Shown in pieces: positions 45,025 to 59,039 of a DNA stretch of 64,000 nucleotides. The translations under genes were made by a program, and so were the position numbers. Origin of the DNA: Nemophila menziesii (taxonomy: Eukaryota; Streptophyta; Magnoliopsida; Boraginales; Hydrophyllaceae); the NCBI GenBank assembly GCA_029959085.1, contig JARWIR010000018.1, forward strand, positions 16,553,001-16,617,000. Direction: 5' to 3'. Position 1 is the stretch's first letter. Each line of letters opens with the position of its first letter. The notes beneath the pieces are model-generated. The model saw only the letters and a program-made list of their open reading frames with translations. It made no database searches and had not been told where the DNA came from.

Positions 45025-47275
45025 TTGACTAGTTTTAGAACTTCAGTTAATTTTTGGTTGATTTCTTTGTTTATGGTGCCAAAGAGTCATGAGTTCTCAT
45101 CATTATGATTTTACCTATCGCGGGAACTTATTGCCGGTTAAACCGATGTCTTTATCTATCGATGGTGGGTTTGTGGTGAATTATTTATGGTTAGTTATTT
45201 GTGAGAGAAGTTAGATATGTAAGGTATAGATTAAGAAAAAAGACTGAAAAAAATATATGTAAGGTATATTCTTGATAAAAAAATTAATGTTATTAGAGTT
45301 TTGAGATACACGAGGAGTAAGGAGAATGAATATATGAGTATTCAGGAATCTCTCTTTGAAATCTTTGTTGATGAAGGACTTTCTTGAGGAATTCTTATAA
45401 GCCTAAAAGTCAAAACCCTCATAAGAGGCTTGAGGGTCCTAATACCTTTTTTATTCAAATTTGATATGTATATTTCTATTATAAATAGTATTAAGGGATG
45501 TGTGTTCAATGCTAGACTGAGTTTTTCTTGTTGTGTTTTGTCTTCCTTGATTATGATGTTCAATAATACAAATTGTTCATCTATATAAGTTTTTGGGAAT
45601 TTTATGGACTTTTTTAAGATTCTTATCCCAAAAAATAGGATCTCTACAATACTTATAGATTATTAGAAATTTTTTTGTGATATCCTTCACACATAAACGA
45701 TCTTTCTTAAATAGATTTTTATAATGATCCATGTGGAATACACATAGAAGGTCTCGTATATCTTTTACACAAATTTTTTAGTAGATAAATACTTTTTGGA
45801 TGCATATTTTGATCTAAAGAAATATTTATTTGGAAGTTTTATGGGATGTCTTATGGGATGTAATAACTTATCTAAATGAGAATTTCGAGGGAACTTTTGT
45901 AAACAAGATTTGGTGAATCTTTCATGAACGTATGGGGCTATTGAGATGGGGTTTCATGTGGTTGTAGTAGATTATCCTAATTCTAAAGAGGTTGTTAAGA
46001 GATTTAGGGTAATTAACTATTTTTATTAGATAGTCGAATGGAGATGAAATAACCCCTGTTTTTGTAAATCAAGTGGTTGCACTTTCCAATTAAATAGTAA
46101 AGATTATCTATTTATTCCATGAGTTGGCTTAGTCATTCTATTTGATTAGGTCAGAATTCATGTTAAGGGGTGTGTTTTGTGGTTTTTGTTGGAGTTTACT
46201 CCCTATTTCAGCTTAATTATATTATGCTCCATTAAAAACACCATCATACTGGGTTTGGATTGGTGGGGATAGAGGAAGTTTTTTTTCGTTTGGAGTAACA
46301 TATCTCGTAGATTGCGTAGTTTGCGATGCATTTTTTGGTCGTTCACTTGGCATTCACAAGACATTGTTTACTCTGTCTATGTTGTTGAGGTTTTTGCTTA
46401 GCTACTTGAGATCTCCAAAGGCATCTATGTTTATATAATGATCATATTAGGAGCTAAGGAGTATACGTAGTATGATAGAAGATCTTTCACTAGAAGACAA
46501 GAGTGGCTTTAATACCATATCATGTGCGGTTTGGTGATGCTTCATCTTTTGTAATTGATTTTGAGACACACAGACATCATTCAAGGGGGTTTTGAGAGTT
46601 AAAGTTGGATGCATCCCTTTATTTGTCCTTATTTGACATTATTTGGGAAGTAAGCTTCTGGTTTATATATTATTCTATTTTTCCCTTGACCTAGAATTTA
46701 TTAAAAATTAATATTGTTAAATTAATATATACTTATTTGTATAAATAGTTTGTTTATTTGTAATAAAATATTAATCATTTTGTATACTATAGTGGTTCAT
46801 AATATAATGAATTCAAAATACTAATATAAAGAATGTACATATTAGTTTTTCATATAATATAAATATTTAAAAGACAGTAAATTAATTTGATGTGGAGATA
46901 AGTGTAATTCAGTCAAAAAACATTAAAACCCCAAAATTCCTTGAAACCCTTAAATAAAAACTTCACAAACTTCTAGTATACATGAATTACATATGTACTT
47001 AAGAATCTCAAGTAACTTGTGGTGTATAGCTGACCGTTAGGTAGCTAAGTCTAATATATTATAATTATTCCAATATCAATTATTTAAAAATTAGATAAAC
47101 TTGAATAAATATTACCTAACAAATAGAACCGAGCCAAAACAGGAGGCAGTGCTTTAATCGAACAAAAAACAGTATATCTTATTATCAAATTATTTCATCA
47201 TCTTATATTTTTATACAAAAAAATGAAACACGTAACAGTAATATAATAAATGAAATTAATTATACGAAAGAAAAT
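45025..47275. other. Unidentified stretch (unit 4)
   Basis: Homologue of 12219-14440. It keeps both segments lost in units 1 and 5. The 73-codon minus-strand frame at 45342-45563 overlaps the TATA-like and hairpin region and has no recognisable motif. Confidence 0.4.
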
Positions 47276-48291
47276 CAAGACAACAATGAATGAGCTCAAT
47301 TACCATTTATACAAACAAACAAAATATTATACATGAACATATTAAATGTAGCCCATTAAATTTATACCTCGATATTAACTCATGACTTTCCTTTTAAACT
47401 ATACCACCACCGTAGTCTCTTTATTTTTCTATTTCAAACTCCACCTTAGTATACAACCAAATTTGAATGGATGCAACAATATAATTGATAACTAGTACTT
47501 ACCCAAATAATTTTAAATTTATTTTCCTACACAAATTTTTAATTTGAAATTTGCCATTTTTTGTCCGGAATTACCATGCAAACTTATCTCAATAATAACT
47601 ATCAATCATGAAACATGTTGAGTCGTTCCCATGATTCCTTTTGAACTTAACTAACTTTTATATATAATATACTAGTGTCCATTTGAAGAAAATAAAATAA
47701 ACATAGTGATAATTTGTTTAATATAATTAAAGTTATGATTAAAACATATATGGAGATACATGTGATATATTATATTTAATTTATTTATGAGGTGTTTGGA
47801 CCCGAAAGGAATAATTTCTTTTATAACTAATATCTTGGGTCATTCACATTTGGGGTATTTTTTGATTAAAGAGGGATTCTTTAGTCTAGGAAATGATGGA
47901 AAAAATTAATAAGGGAATAGGCAGTAGATTATTTAATCTTGTTTCTATTAAACAATAGGAGAAGAAGCGATTTTATTGAAGGATTTTACGTATTTGGTGT
48001 TGCATTAGAAGAATAATGAGATCAAAAGATTATTTGTATAACTAAATCACTCATATACCCCTACTGAAATATTTTATAAATAAAGAGTAACATTAATTTA
48101 GATATTAAACCAATAAAAGAATCCATACTTTCAAATGCCACCAAATCGTATGGATTGAATATATTAGAACATAATGTATTCCAATAATACCTTACATATC
48201 ATTCCACTATGATCCCTTGTAAACCAAACAAATGAATGTATTTCTTGAATCTTTTTGTCTAATCTTCTCCCTCTTAATCCGTCAATCCAAA

Positions 48292-48541
48292 TAAACCTAA
48301 ATGAAACATGTGCCTGCAACTGACACGTTGTTGGTGGTGATAGTGGGTGAAAGTTGTGAACTCTTTGAAGATAGTGGCACATAACGGCACCAAGAGGTTC
48401 ATGACCAGAAATTTGGTAATGATGATTACCCTTCAATTATTATAGTGCAATGATCTTGGATCGTATAATCTTATATATGATGATGTTATGATAAAAAAAA
48501 GAAGAAAAAAAGATTGCTGGAGAGAAGGAACTCTTCTTTGT
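48292..48541 (-). pseudogene. Decayed paralogue of the secreted peptide gene (unit 4)
   Basis: The initiator is lost (48539-48541). The C-terminal half reads HPLSPPTTCQLQ. The associated 90-codon frame is 48164-48436. The duplicated 3' flank has a deletion of about 34 bp near 47704. Confidence 0.7.
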
Positions 48542-49099
48542 GATTGCTCGGTAAAATGAATAACTCATTTTTCATTTACACGAAACTAATTAGAAATATG
48601 CATAACCATATTAAATGTAGCCATTAAAAATTATATGTCAAAATATTTACGATACTCATGATTTTACCTTGATACTTCACAACCAACATAGTCTATAAGC
48701 ATATTTGAATGGAGGCTAATGATTCACTAGCTAAATTTTACACAAACCATACACATACTGTTTCTTATACGAATTTCAAATTAGAAAAATAAAAATATAA
48801 GCATATAACTAGATATTTATGTCGTGAACTACTATCTCATATAAGTCTCAACAATCCCAATTAAACGGATTGAAGAGTTCATGCGATTATTTTTTAACTT
48901 AATTCATTATAATATATAATATACATGTATCCATTTCAAAGTAGTAAAACAAGACAATGGAAAGAATGTAACAAAGAAATAGGAAAGTGTGGTTAAATTA
49001 ACCGTTTATTATTAAAGATATTATTAAGAACATATATAGAAATATATGTAACATATTACATAATTATTTAATTATGAAGAGGATTGGGCCCATAAGGGA

Positions 49100-49388
49100 T
49101 TAATCTTTTCCATATACCATATCAACAAAAGAAGGTGGTGTCCGCTTCGGTGGAGGTGGTGGGGGTGGGTGACAGTTAAGGAACTAATTGAACAGAGTTG
49201 CACGTAATGGTTGTTGGAGGCTTGGAATTAGCTAGTTGGTTGTGGTTATCAACCTTTACCTTACCGCCATTGTCATCGTCGTCATCGCCATTGGACAATA
49301 TTCTTGGATTGGGAATTCTTGTGCGTGATGATACTATGAATAAGAGAAAAACAAACAATGTTGTTGAAGAGAGGGAGCTCTTCTTCAT
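49100..49388 (-). pseudogene. Small secreted peptide precursor, copy 4, truncated by frameshift
   Basis: A one-base insertion with an adjacent substitution (GTTAAGGAAC near 49176, where the other copies have GTTGGGAAC) creates a stop after Pro70. Residues 71-95, with Cys72, the Pro run, the KR pair and the tail, are lost. The surviving frame (49176-49388) also has Cys22Arg, Asp27Asn and Asp33Asn. The sequence for the lost part is still present downstream, so the break is recent. The TATA box remains. Confidence 0.8.
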
Positions 49389-49503
49389 GGTGTTATTTTA
49401 GTAGGAGGTGAAAATTAACTTATATTATGAGGATGAGATGAGATGAGATGAGGAGTGTTAAAGTAAAATGTTGATTTATTGATAAAATGTATTCCTCGAG
49501 TGG

Positions 49504-49519
49504 ACACTATATATAGTGT
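49504..49519 (-). promoter_or_regulatory. TATA palindrome, promoter of the broken copy 4
   Basis: The palindrome is unchanged although the gene is broken. The leader carries one extra GATGA repeat (near 49436-49451 on the plus strand). Confidence 0.65.
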
Positions 49520-49649
49520 TGATTATGAATTTAACCATGTAATAAATTCTTGTGGTTAAATGACCATCATAAATAAAGTCAAATGCTCATTAAAATTTTT
49601 AGGTGAAAGGTTATGTACATTGAGTAAATATTCATTAAGACTAATTATT

Positions 49650-49827
49650 GAGTAATGATATTTATCACCCCTTTTTGGTTCACCTTATATCACCTCCTAT
49701 GTGGAGGTTTTAAACACCACTCAGATTATATTTCTTTAATAATTACAATTTTCTCTCTCCTTTTTTTAATGACACATAAGGGGTGATACAAGGGTGAATC
49801 AAAAAAGGGTGACAAATATAATTACTC
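49650..49827. mobile_element. MITE (unit 4)
   Basis: A single 178-bp copy with one base lost in the TTCACC(C)TTAT segment. The right flank is ATTATTATT. Confidence 0.75.
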
Positions 49828-50567
49828 ATTATTATTAAAGCGTTGTTAAAAAAAATTATTTTTCTAGCAAATTGAAATTGTGTTAAACGTACATTTTGTT
49901 ACATAGGTAATATTTACAATCAACCTATTTATGGTTTATCTAGTGATCCCCATGGAAAAGATCAGTGAGTGAGGAAAGATAATATGCCAAGACATAGGGG
50001 TTCGCATAGTCTTCCTAGCTAAATTATCTTCCAGTTGATTTATTGAGATATGAACATGTTGAATTTGAATATTCCCATCTCAAGGGATAGAGTTTGTTGC
50101 CTTCCTTATAATTGGATTGATAATTTATGTAGGGCTTGCTAGTTTTTTCATACGAATGATAAAATCTTGATAATCAGATTAAATAACCACATTTTGAAGG
50201 TTTTTAATTTGGATTAACAAGTATTTTATTTCACAAATAAAGCACCAGTTTGACCTTTTGATTAAAAGAGTCAAAATTAACAACAAAACAACATTATACA
50301 ACGATTACAAAAATTAAAACATAAGAACGTGTACAATTTTCTAAAAATTTAAAATTTCTGAAAAAAGAAAAGTTATTAAAAAAGTTAGTAATTAAAGGAT
50401 GCAATCAGAATTTAGTTTAAATTCATTCTAGACCCTTTCCCTTCACCTTCTATTGTAGATGAACCCCAAAGTTTTTTTGTGATGACTCAAAAATATTTAT
50501 CTTAAGTATATTCTTGTACAACTGCAAAACTATTATGTTCATCATGGCTTAGAAATTAGGCATCACA
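49828..50567. other. Inter-gene spacer (units 4 to 5)
   Basis: Homologue of the other spacers with scattered substitutions, including AGAAATTAGGCATCAC at the join. No gene seen. Confidence 0.6.
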
Positions 50568-50767
50568 AAAAGGTGGATTTTGTTGACTTCCAGTACTTGG
50601 GTTATTGTATCTCTAGATTCAGAGTTGTTCTACAATTAGAACTTTAATTGGCCCAGTCTTCACTAATAGATTTTCCATGAGTTGCATTCTCAGGAACATA
50701 AATCATTTGAGCTTTCCACATACTCTAAATTGTTTTAAAAAAACAATTAGGTATATAATTTCCCCGC

Positions 50768-51326
50768 CATTTTAAAGTATGCATCAATAATTTTGAGAAG
50801 TCACATGTTGATGGTCTCTAGGATATTTTCGTCAATTCAAATTTTTAATATAGATTTATCTAAAACTTCATGGCTTCTATGCAAGACACAAACATATGAG
50901 ATATAGTTTGAACAATATTAGAGTTTTGAGCGTAGTAGTAATTATCCGTGCATCTTCTTTTATATAAATTCTCTACGGATGGTATATCACCCACATCATT
51001 TCCAAAAGAAATATCTAATCTTAGAAGTAGTTTATGCATGTCATATAACTTTCTAAATACTAAAATTAGCTATTTGTTAGACCAATAACGAAATTGTCTT
51101 TATTTTTTAACAAGTACATGATATCTCGTCTTTGTAGTGTAAGTACCAAATGTGCAATTGGGATGAATAATGTTATTTTTACTTTGTAAGTCGTGGAGGG
51201 GAATATAAAAGATTTTTTGTGCATCATTAAGGTCAAATATTTCATCTATCTTATATGCGTCCCATGCACCCCCAAACTGGGTTAATCAGTTCACTTAATG
51301 ATGTATCGTCTTTTATGATAGAAAAA
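50768..51326 (-). mobile_element. L1-type LINE relic, ORF2 C-terminal part (unit 5)
   Basis: Homologue of the unit 1 relic. An extra C in CCATGCACCCCCAAACTG (near 51271) shifts the frame inside the conserved segment. The CCATGCAC variant is shared with unit 1 (near 7743). Confidence 0.65.
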
Positions 51327-51895
51327 CAGATACAAGATATAATCTTGTGGGTTTATTGGATTTATTTGAGGGAGTATTCCCTATTATCTGACATATAAAA
51401 ATTTCTTTTCTAATAGATATATTGTTGCTTTTAGAGGTTTTATTTGTTACATGTGAAACTTTTAGATAACCGATGATATAAGACCCGAGATGATGCTGGA
51501 TAAAAATTCAAATCTAACCCCAAGTCACTGCGTAAAAGGATCAAAAGGTCATTTGGATATCTAGTGTTTTTACTGGTAGAACTTTGAAGTCAACTTAAGA
51601 GACTCACCATGTGCATTTGGAAAGGATTCTGAGAAAATCCTTTACTTTCAAGATACGAAAGTCAGGATCGTGACAGAGGTGACGATTTGAATTTAGAATT
51701 AAGATGAAAAATTAACGTGTGTAGATAATTTATTTGGTAAGTGTATATTTTATCTAGTTTGTAAATTATGCTATATGAGACTTGTTAATATTTGTGTTTT
51801 ATTGTCATGCATTATGTATTCTACTATTTCTGCTCTCTTTAGCGTATTTGACTAAGACCCTTCTAAACTTCTTTTCTTTTCTTTTTGTTTTTTTC

Positions 51896-52892
51896 GGGAT
51901 GACTCTCTTCACGAGACATTATTTTGGTGAGGCATGTTTCCTTATTATTAGCTATATTGCACATTTAAACCTTCTTTTTGACTTATCACTATTTATAGAG
52001 ATTTTTGTTCTTTAATTATGTATTTAGTTTGTAGACTTTAGGTACATTCTTGATGAAAGGGTCCAATATTAAGGAAAAAAGTCAAAAGGTGAAGACAACA
52101 CCTAAGTTAAAGCGAAATTTGAGCTTAGAGCCATTGTAGAGAGTTAGAGCTTTTTCTACATAATTTTTTCACCTTAATGTTCCTATCACTATGACTTTTT
52201 GGTGAAAGATTTGGACATGATTCTTTTTTATATGGAAATAGCTTAAAAGTCAATGCGTGTGGCAAGTGACGACACTCAATTCAGGGTTAAGGCGAACAAG
52301 TTATGGCATTTTCACATGTTGTTGTTCGAACTAGAAATCATGTTAAAGTAAAAACATGTTGGGCTAACCCTATAGAGAGCCCAACAAATTTAGAAGTTAT
52401 ATAACCTCATTTTCTAGCCCCATTCAATATTCCAAGGGTGCTTCATTTTTCGAAATCCTTTTTTTCCAACGAAAAGAAGAGGAGGAGAAACATCAAACAA
52501 AAGGAAGAGGAAGAAAAAGGGTTTGTCCATGAACCCAATCTTTCAGCCTCAACAAATCAACATCTCCATTTATCTCCAACAGTAACATAACTTTATTTTC
52601 TATTACAAACATGATTTTGTCATTAGGTTTGATTAATTTATAATTCATTAGTATTATTTCGATTATAAGCTAAAAATTCCTGAGGATTCTTATGTTATAC
52701 ATTGTGGTTAACTATTTGATTGAGTTAATTTATTTAAGATATCTTATTTAGATGTTTAACTTATTTTGGTTTCAACATAAATCCATTATTTGTATATTCC
52801 ACTACTCCGGAGCTCAGTCCAAAATAGCAGGTGACGTTGTAATTTGTCTAACACCCGAGTGGGAAGAAAGATTATAGACATAGTAAGTGAGA
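51896..52892 (+). mobile_element. LTR relic nested in the LINE, 5' end deleted (unit 5)
   Basis: It has the same deletion junction as unit 4 (CGGGATGACTCTCTTCACG near 51896-51914). Downstream, however, it carries variants of the unit 1 type, such as CAGTCCAAAATAGC near 52815. Confidence 0.5.
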
Positions 52893-52914
52893 TCTTATTG
52901 TCTTTTATTAGATT

Positions 52915-52987
52915 ATATTAGCACTCTAAGTAGTCAATAAGGTTAAAAGGGACATAAATTATTATTGAATAGCTAGCGTGCTAATAT
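52915..52987. repeat. Inverted repeat (unit 5)
   Basis: The left arm has the CACTCTA variant also seen in unit 1, while the right arm is of the GCGTGCTAATAT type. The stem has extra mismatches. Confidence 0.65.
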
Positions 52988-53327
52988 CGTTTGATAAAAG
53001 GCGCTAATCACTCGTATATGATGCCTACAATCTTTCGTCCAACTCGAGTGTTAGAAATATTACAACGGCTTCTGCTGAATTTATTTAAGAAAACAAATAA
53101 AATAACCCATAAAAAACTAAAAACCTATAATAATTAGCCGAAAATATGGTTTTGAACTAACTAATATTTCTTTAAAAAATGTAAAATATTGATTCAGTGA
53201 TATCAAAAGATACTATATTTGACGATAGTCTATTGTTTTAAAGAAACTATATCCTTCATGATTTTTGTAGTCATAATGCTTTGATAATTTTAATAATTTT
53301 TAGCCAAAATTGACACATACATTTATC

Positions 53328-55760
53328 AACTTTTCAAAACTTTAGAAAAAATTATACGAAATACATTTGACCCCAGAGCTTTTGGTGTTAGTAAACTTTA
53401 TACCATTTACTTAACTTCATCTATTATAGACATTCGACTTAACATATGATTTAATTTTTGAGTAATTTTACAATCAATAAGATCTGTTACCTTCAAATAA
53501 TTTGTACTTGTATCTTTCTTAAAAAGATTTGAATAAAATGACATGCATATGTTTTTGAATTTTTCCTGGTACTCATGCGAAATATCATGTGTATCTTTAA
53601 CTCTAGTTATTTTGTTGTAATATGATCACTGAATAGTAGCTATATAAAAGACTTGGTATTTCAATCTCCCTTTTCTAACTAATGGCATCTAATTTGATTT
53701 GCCTAATATTGTTCTTCTGTTGCAAGATCTCATCTAATCTTTTAGTTGATATTTTGTATCTCGGCTTCTATAGATACCGAAACATTTTAAATTTGTAGAA
53801 TTTTTCGCTTGTATTCTTTAATAAGTGTGATATTATACAAAACTGTTCATTTACTCTACCTTGATAAATATCTATTTATTACTTGTTTTTTGTGCAAAAA
53901 GCTTTATAACTATTCTTCTTGCACTGGTTCTCCGTATGCAGTTATATTGCTCCAATGAAGTTCGAATATTTTTACCTTGAATTATTCAAATATTTATTTA
54001 AAAAAAATTTAAACTTTGACTCAGTCGTCGATGGAACCACAACAATCGTATCTGAAAAAAATTCAAACCAATTTAAACAAACAAGAACTATGTCAAATTT
54101 TTATTTTAAAGGTTCATTATGTTTTCTTGTGATTAGTCCAAGTAAGATATCATCCTTTTGTAAGTAAAACGACAATTTAGTTGTTCGATATATATTTATT
54201 ATATCAGGTAACATTGTTTGATCGTTCTTAGTGTTTCTGGAAATACTATCAGGAACTTTAGTACTTAACATTGTTCAAGATATTTAATAGTTGTACTATA
54301 CTTGGATACTAATGCTTTAAACACATTCCGTGTCAAGTCCTTTACATCCTATACAAGTAGACTAGTTTTCCAATTTGATCAAGTTGGGAGACTAACTTGT
54401 AACTCTCAGACCATGAACCCGACCCTTATTTCTAATCTTATAATACTCATGTAGTTATCCTTTTAGATCATGTCTCAACATACCATCTCAATATAAATGG
54501 CATCACTCAAAATCCTATCATCGCACTATATTTTTCTTCATACATATCTTCTAGACAACACAGTTTACCCCTCAAACCTCAATCTGACACTGCATTACCC
54601 AACTTTTTCCTTTCTTTAAACCATTCTTCATAAATTTATTTTATATCTTTCTGCATGGATTCGATTAGATAAAAGGAAAATGAAAACCATGAAACTTAAC
54701 CAGTTATAGAATAAGCATTAAATTGTACCATATATTATTGGCATTCTCTTGATAAGGAGCATTCTAAATCAATCTAGAGAAGAAATATTAATTCTTGGCC
54801 TTTCTTCACGTGAATTTCCATTAGTCACGATCTCATATGGATAAGGTTTTTCTCTTTCATCTGGATGCATGGATCGATGGTATTTTGACTCATCCCTCAA
54901 ATCTGAATGATTCCATTGGTAACCTACATGAATCGATTTAAGCTTTTCCATATTGCTAAGTTCCACTTATTTAATTGTACACCCATTATTCTCTTTGGAC
55001 ACGATAAAACTTTGGACACACCTTGTGACCTTTATACACCTAATTCTCCATAATTTCTCTTCCTTTGTCATATAGTAACCATCCAAATCTAGCCTGGTGA
55101 ATTATCTTAAATTTGTAGACATTGTCCTAGTTTCTTTTCTACCATGCATGACAACCTTCCTGAGATCTTGTACCACCTTTCTCACCACCAATACAAAGAA
55201 GTGTTTAAAATTTCTAACATCACCACACGTCCCAATCTTACTTTATCATTTGTAAGTTATCATCATCTTTTTTCTAACTGAAATTTTTAATAGGGGAACT
55301 AAAACCAACAACCAAATTCTTATGAATAGAATATATATAAGATGTTCTTTTAAGAGTTGGGGGATATGGCCACATGGTAAGAATGTGGCTCTACTACTGA
55401 ACTAGATCCACATTAATCGTGGGAAATATATTTTTAAATGATTTATACTATCGTATGTATGACATGACGTCCTGATTTATCTCTCTACAGTTGTGTTCAT
55501 TCCCATTCTCTCTTATATCTCCTCTTTCCTTCTTAGTCTTTTTGTGATTATGGAGGTTTCTATATTTAAACTAATTAATGTAAAAAATTATTATCTTCTT
55601 ATAATTCTCTCTCATTCACCTCCTAATAAGTTCTTTTTATATCAAAAAAGAATTAGTAAAGTGTGTAGGTAGAAATTATGCTTTGGAATTAAAGGGTTCA
55701 TTCTAATGCTCTCTTTCTCTCAGTAGAAGTGTTGAAGATAACTGGTTGATTTTGAGAATT
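53328..55760 (-). mobile_element. L1-type LINE relic, 5' part (unit 5)
   Basis: Homologue of the unit 1 relic. A short deletion near 54888 joins two minus-strand frames into one 65-codon stretch (54769-54966) ending in RPRINISSLD. This indicates that the upstream relic once read through in that second frame. Many variants are shared with unit 1, such as GGCATCTAATTTGATTTGCC near 53684. Confidence 0.65.
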
Positions 55761-57970
55761 TTGACTAGTTTTGGAACTTCAGTTAATTTTTGGTTGATTT
55801 CTTTGTTTATGGTGCCAAAGAGTCGTGAGTTCTCATCATTATGATTTTACCTATCGCGGGAACTTATTGCCGGTTAAACCGATGTCTTTATCTATCGATG
55901 GTGGGTTTGTGGTGAATTATTTATGGTTAGTTATTTGTGAGAGAAGTTAGATATTTAAGGTATATATTAAGAAAAAAGACTGAAAAAAATATATGTAAGG
56001 CATATTCTAGATAAAAAATTAATATTATTAGAATTTTGAGATACACGAGGAGTAAGGAGAACGAATATATGAGTATTCAGGAATCTCTCTTTGAAATCTT
56101 TGTTGATGAAGGACTTTCTTGAGGAATTCTTATAAGCCTAAAAGTCAAAACCCTCATAAGAGGCTTGAGGGTACTAATACCTTTTTTATTCAAATTTTAT
56201 ATGTATATTTCTGTTATAAATAGTATTAAGGGATGTGTGTTCAATGCTAGACTGAGTTTTTCTTGTTGTGTTATGTCTTCCTTGATTATGATGTTCAATA
56301 ATACAAATTGTTCATCTATATAAGTTTTCGGGAATTTTATGGACTTTTTTAAGATTCTTATCCCAAAAAATAGGATCTCTACAATACTTATAGATTATTA
56401 GAATTATATTTGTGATATCCTTCACACATAAACGATCTTTCTTAAATTGATTGTTATAATGATCCATGTGGAATACACATAGAAGGTCTCGTATATCTTT
56501 TACACAAATTTTTTAGTAGGATGCATATTTTGATCTAAAGAAATATTTATTTGGAAGTTTTATGGGATGTCTTATGGGATGTAATAACTTATTTAAATGA
56601 GAATTTCGAGGGAACTTTTGTAAACAAGATTTGGTGAATCTTTCATGAAAGTATAAGGCTATTGAGATGGGGTTTCATGTGGTTCCAGTAGATTATCCTA
56701 ATTCTAAATAGGTTGTTAAGAGATTTAGGGTAGTTAACTATTTTTATTAGATAGTCGAATCGAGATGAAATAACTCCTATTTTTGTAAATCAAGTGATTT
56801 CACTTTCCAATTAAAGAGTTAAGATTATCTATTTATTCCAGGAGTTGGCTTAGTCATTCTATTTGATTAGGTCAGAATTCATGTTAAGGGGTGTGTTTTG
56901 TGGTTTTTGTTGGAGTTTACTCCCTGTTTCAGCTTAATTATATTATGCTCCATTAAAAACACCATCATACTAGGGTTTGGATTGGTGGGGATAGAGGAAG
57001 TTTTTTTCGTTTGGAGTAACATATCTCGTAGATTGCGTAGTTTGGGATGCATTTTTTGCTCGTTCACTTGGCATTCACAAGACATTGTTTACTCTGTCTA
57101 TTTTGTTGAGGTTTTACCCTAGCTACTTGAGCTCTCCAAAGGCATCTTGGTTTATATAATGATCATATTAGGAGCTAAGGAGTATACGTAGAAGATCTTT
57201 CACTAGAAGACAAGAGTGGATTTAATACCATATCATGTGCGGTTTGGTGATGCTTCATCTTTTGTAATTAATTTTGAGACACACAGACATCATTCAAGGG
57301 GGTTTTGAGAGTTAAAGTTGGTTGCATCCCTTTATTTGTCCTTATTTGACATTATTTGGGAAGTAAGCTTATGGTTTATAAATTATTCTATTTTTCCCTT
57401 GACCTAGAATTTATTAAAAATTAATATTGTTAAATTAATATATACTTTATTTGTATAAATATTTTGTTTATATGTAATAAAATATTAATCATTTTGTATA
57501 CTATAGTGGTTCATAATATAATTAATTCAAAAAACTAATATAAAAAATGTATAGATTAGTTTTCATATAATATAAATATTTAAAAGACAGTAAATTGATT
57601 TCATATGGAGATAAGTGTAATTCAGTCAAAAAACATTAAAACCCCAAAATTCCTTGAAACCCTTAAATAAAAACTTCACAAACTTCTAGTATACATGAAT
57701 TACATATGTACTTAAGAATCTCAAGTAACTTGTGGTGTATAGCTGACCGTTAGGTAGCTAAGTCTAATATTTTATAATTATTCCAATATCAATTATTTAA
57801 AAATTAGATAAACTTGAATAAATATTACCTAACAAATAAAACCGAGCCAAAACAGGAGGCAGTGCTTTAATCGAACAAAAATCGGTATATCTTATTATCA
57901 AATTATTTCATCATCTTATATTTTTATACAAAAAAAATGAAACACGTAACAATAATATAATAAATGAAAT
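55761..57970. other. Unidentified stretch (unit 5)
   Basis: Homologue of 12219-14440. It shares with unit 1 the loss of AGAAATACTTTTT (near 56518) and of TATGATAGAA (near 57190). The open frames at 56879-57085 and 56898-57122 overlap on opposite strands and look incidental. Confidence 0.4.
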
Positions 57971-59039
57971 TAATTATACGAAAGAAAATCAAGACAACAT
58001 TGAATGAGCTCAATTATCATTTATACAAACCAACAAAATATTATACATGAACATATTAAATGTAGCCCATTAAATTTATACCTCGATATTAACTCATGAC
58101 TTTCCTTTTAAACTATACCACCACCGTAGTCTCTTTATTTTTCTATTTCAAACTCCACCTTAGTATACAACCAAATTTGAATGGATGCAATGATATAATT
58201 GATAACTAGTACTTACCCAAATAAATTTAAATTTATTTTCCTATACAAATTTTTAATTTGAAATTTGCCATTTTTTTCCGGAATTACCATGCAAACTTAT
58301 CTCAATAATAACTATCAATCATGAAACATGTTGAGTCGTTCCCATGATTCCTTTTGAACTTAACTAACTTTTATATATAATATACTAGTGTCCATTTGAA
58401 GAAAATAAAATAAACATATTGAAAAGGAAGTGATCAATAAATAAGAAAGCATAGTGATAATTTGTTTAATATAATTAAAGTTATGATTAAAACATATATG
58501 GAGATACATGTAATATATAATATTTAATTTATTTATGAGGTGTTTGGACGCGAAAGGAATAATTTCTTTTCTAAACAATATCTTGGGTCATTCACATTTG
58601 TGGTATTTTTTTGATTAAAGAGGGATTCTTTAGTAAAGGAAATGATGGAAAAAATTAATAAGGGAAAAGGCAGTAGATTATTTAATCTTGTTTCTATTAA
58701 ACAATAGGAGAAGAAGCGATTTTATTGAAAGATTATACGTATTTGGTGTTGCATTAGAAGAATAATGAGATCAAGAGATTATTTGTATAACTAAATCACT
58801 CATATACCCCTACTAAAATATTTTATAAATAAAGAGTAAGATTAATTTAGATATTAAACCAATAAAAGAACCCATACTTTCAAATTCCATCAAATCGTAT
58901 GGATTGAATATATTAGAACATAATGTATTCCAATAATACCTTACATATCATTCCACTATGATCCCTTGTAAACCAAACAAATGAATTTATTTCTTGAATC
59001 TTTTTGTCTAATCCTCTCCCTCTTAATCCGTTAATCCAA

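Larger units (their letters stand above)
39886..50567. repeat. Tandem unit 4 (10.68 kb, shortest)
   Basis: This is a complete unit whose peptide gene is broken (49100-49388). It lost about 60 bp at the LTR start (junction near 41209, shared with unit 5), about 60 bp of the LINE 5' relic near 44079, and about 34 bp near 47704. Confidence 0.9.
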
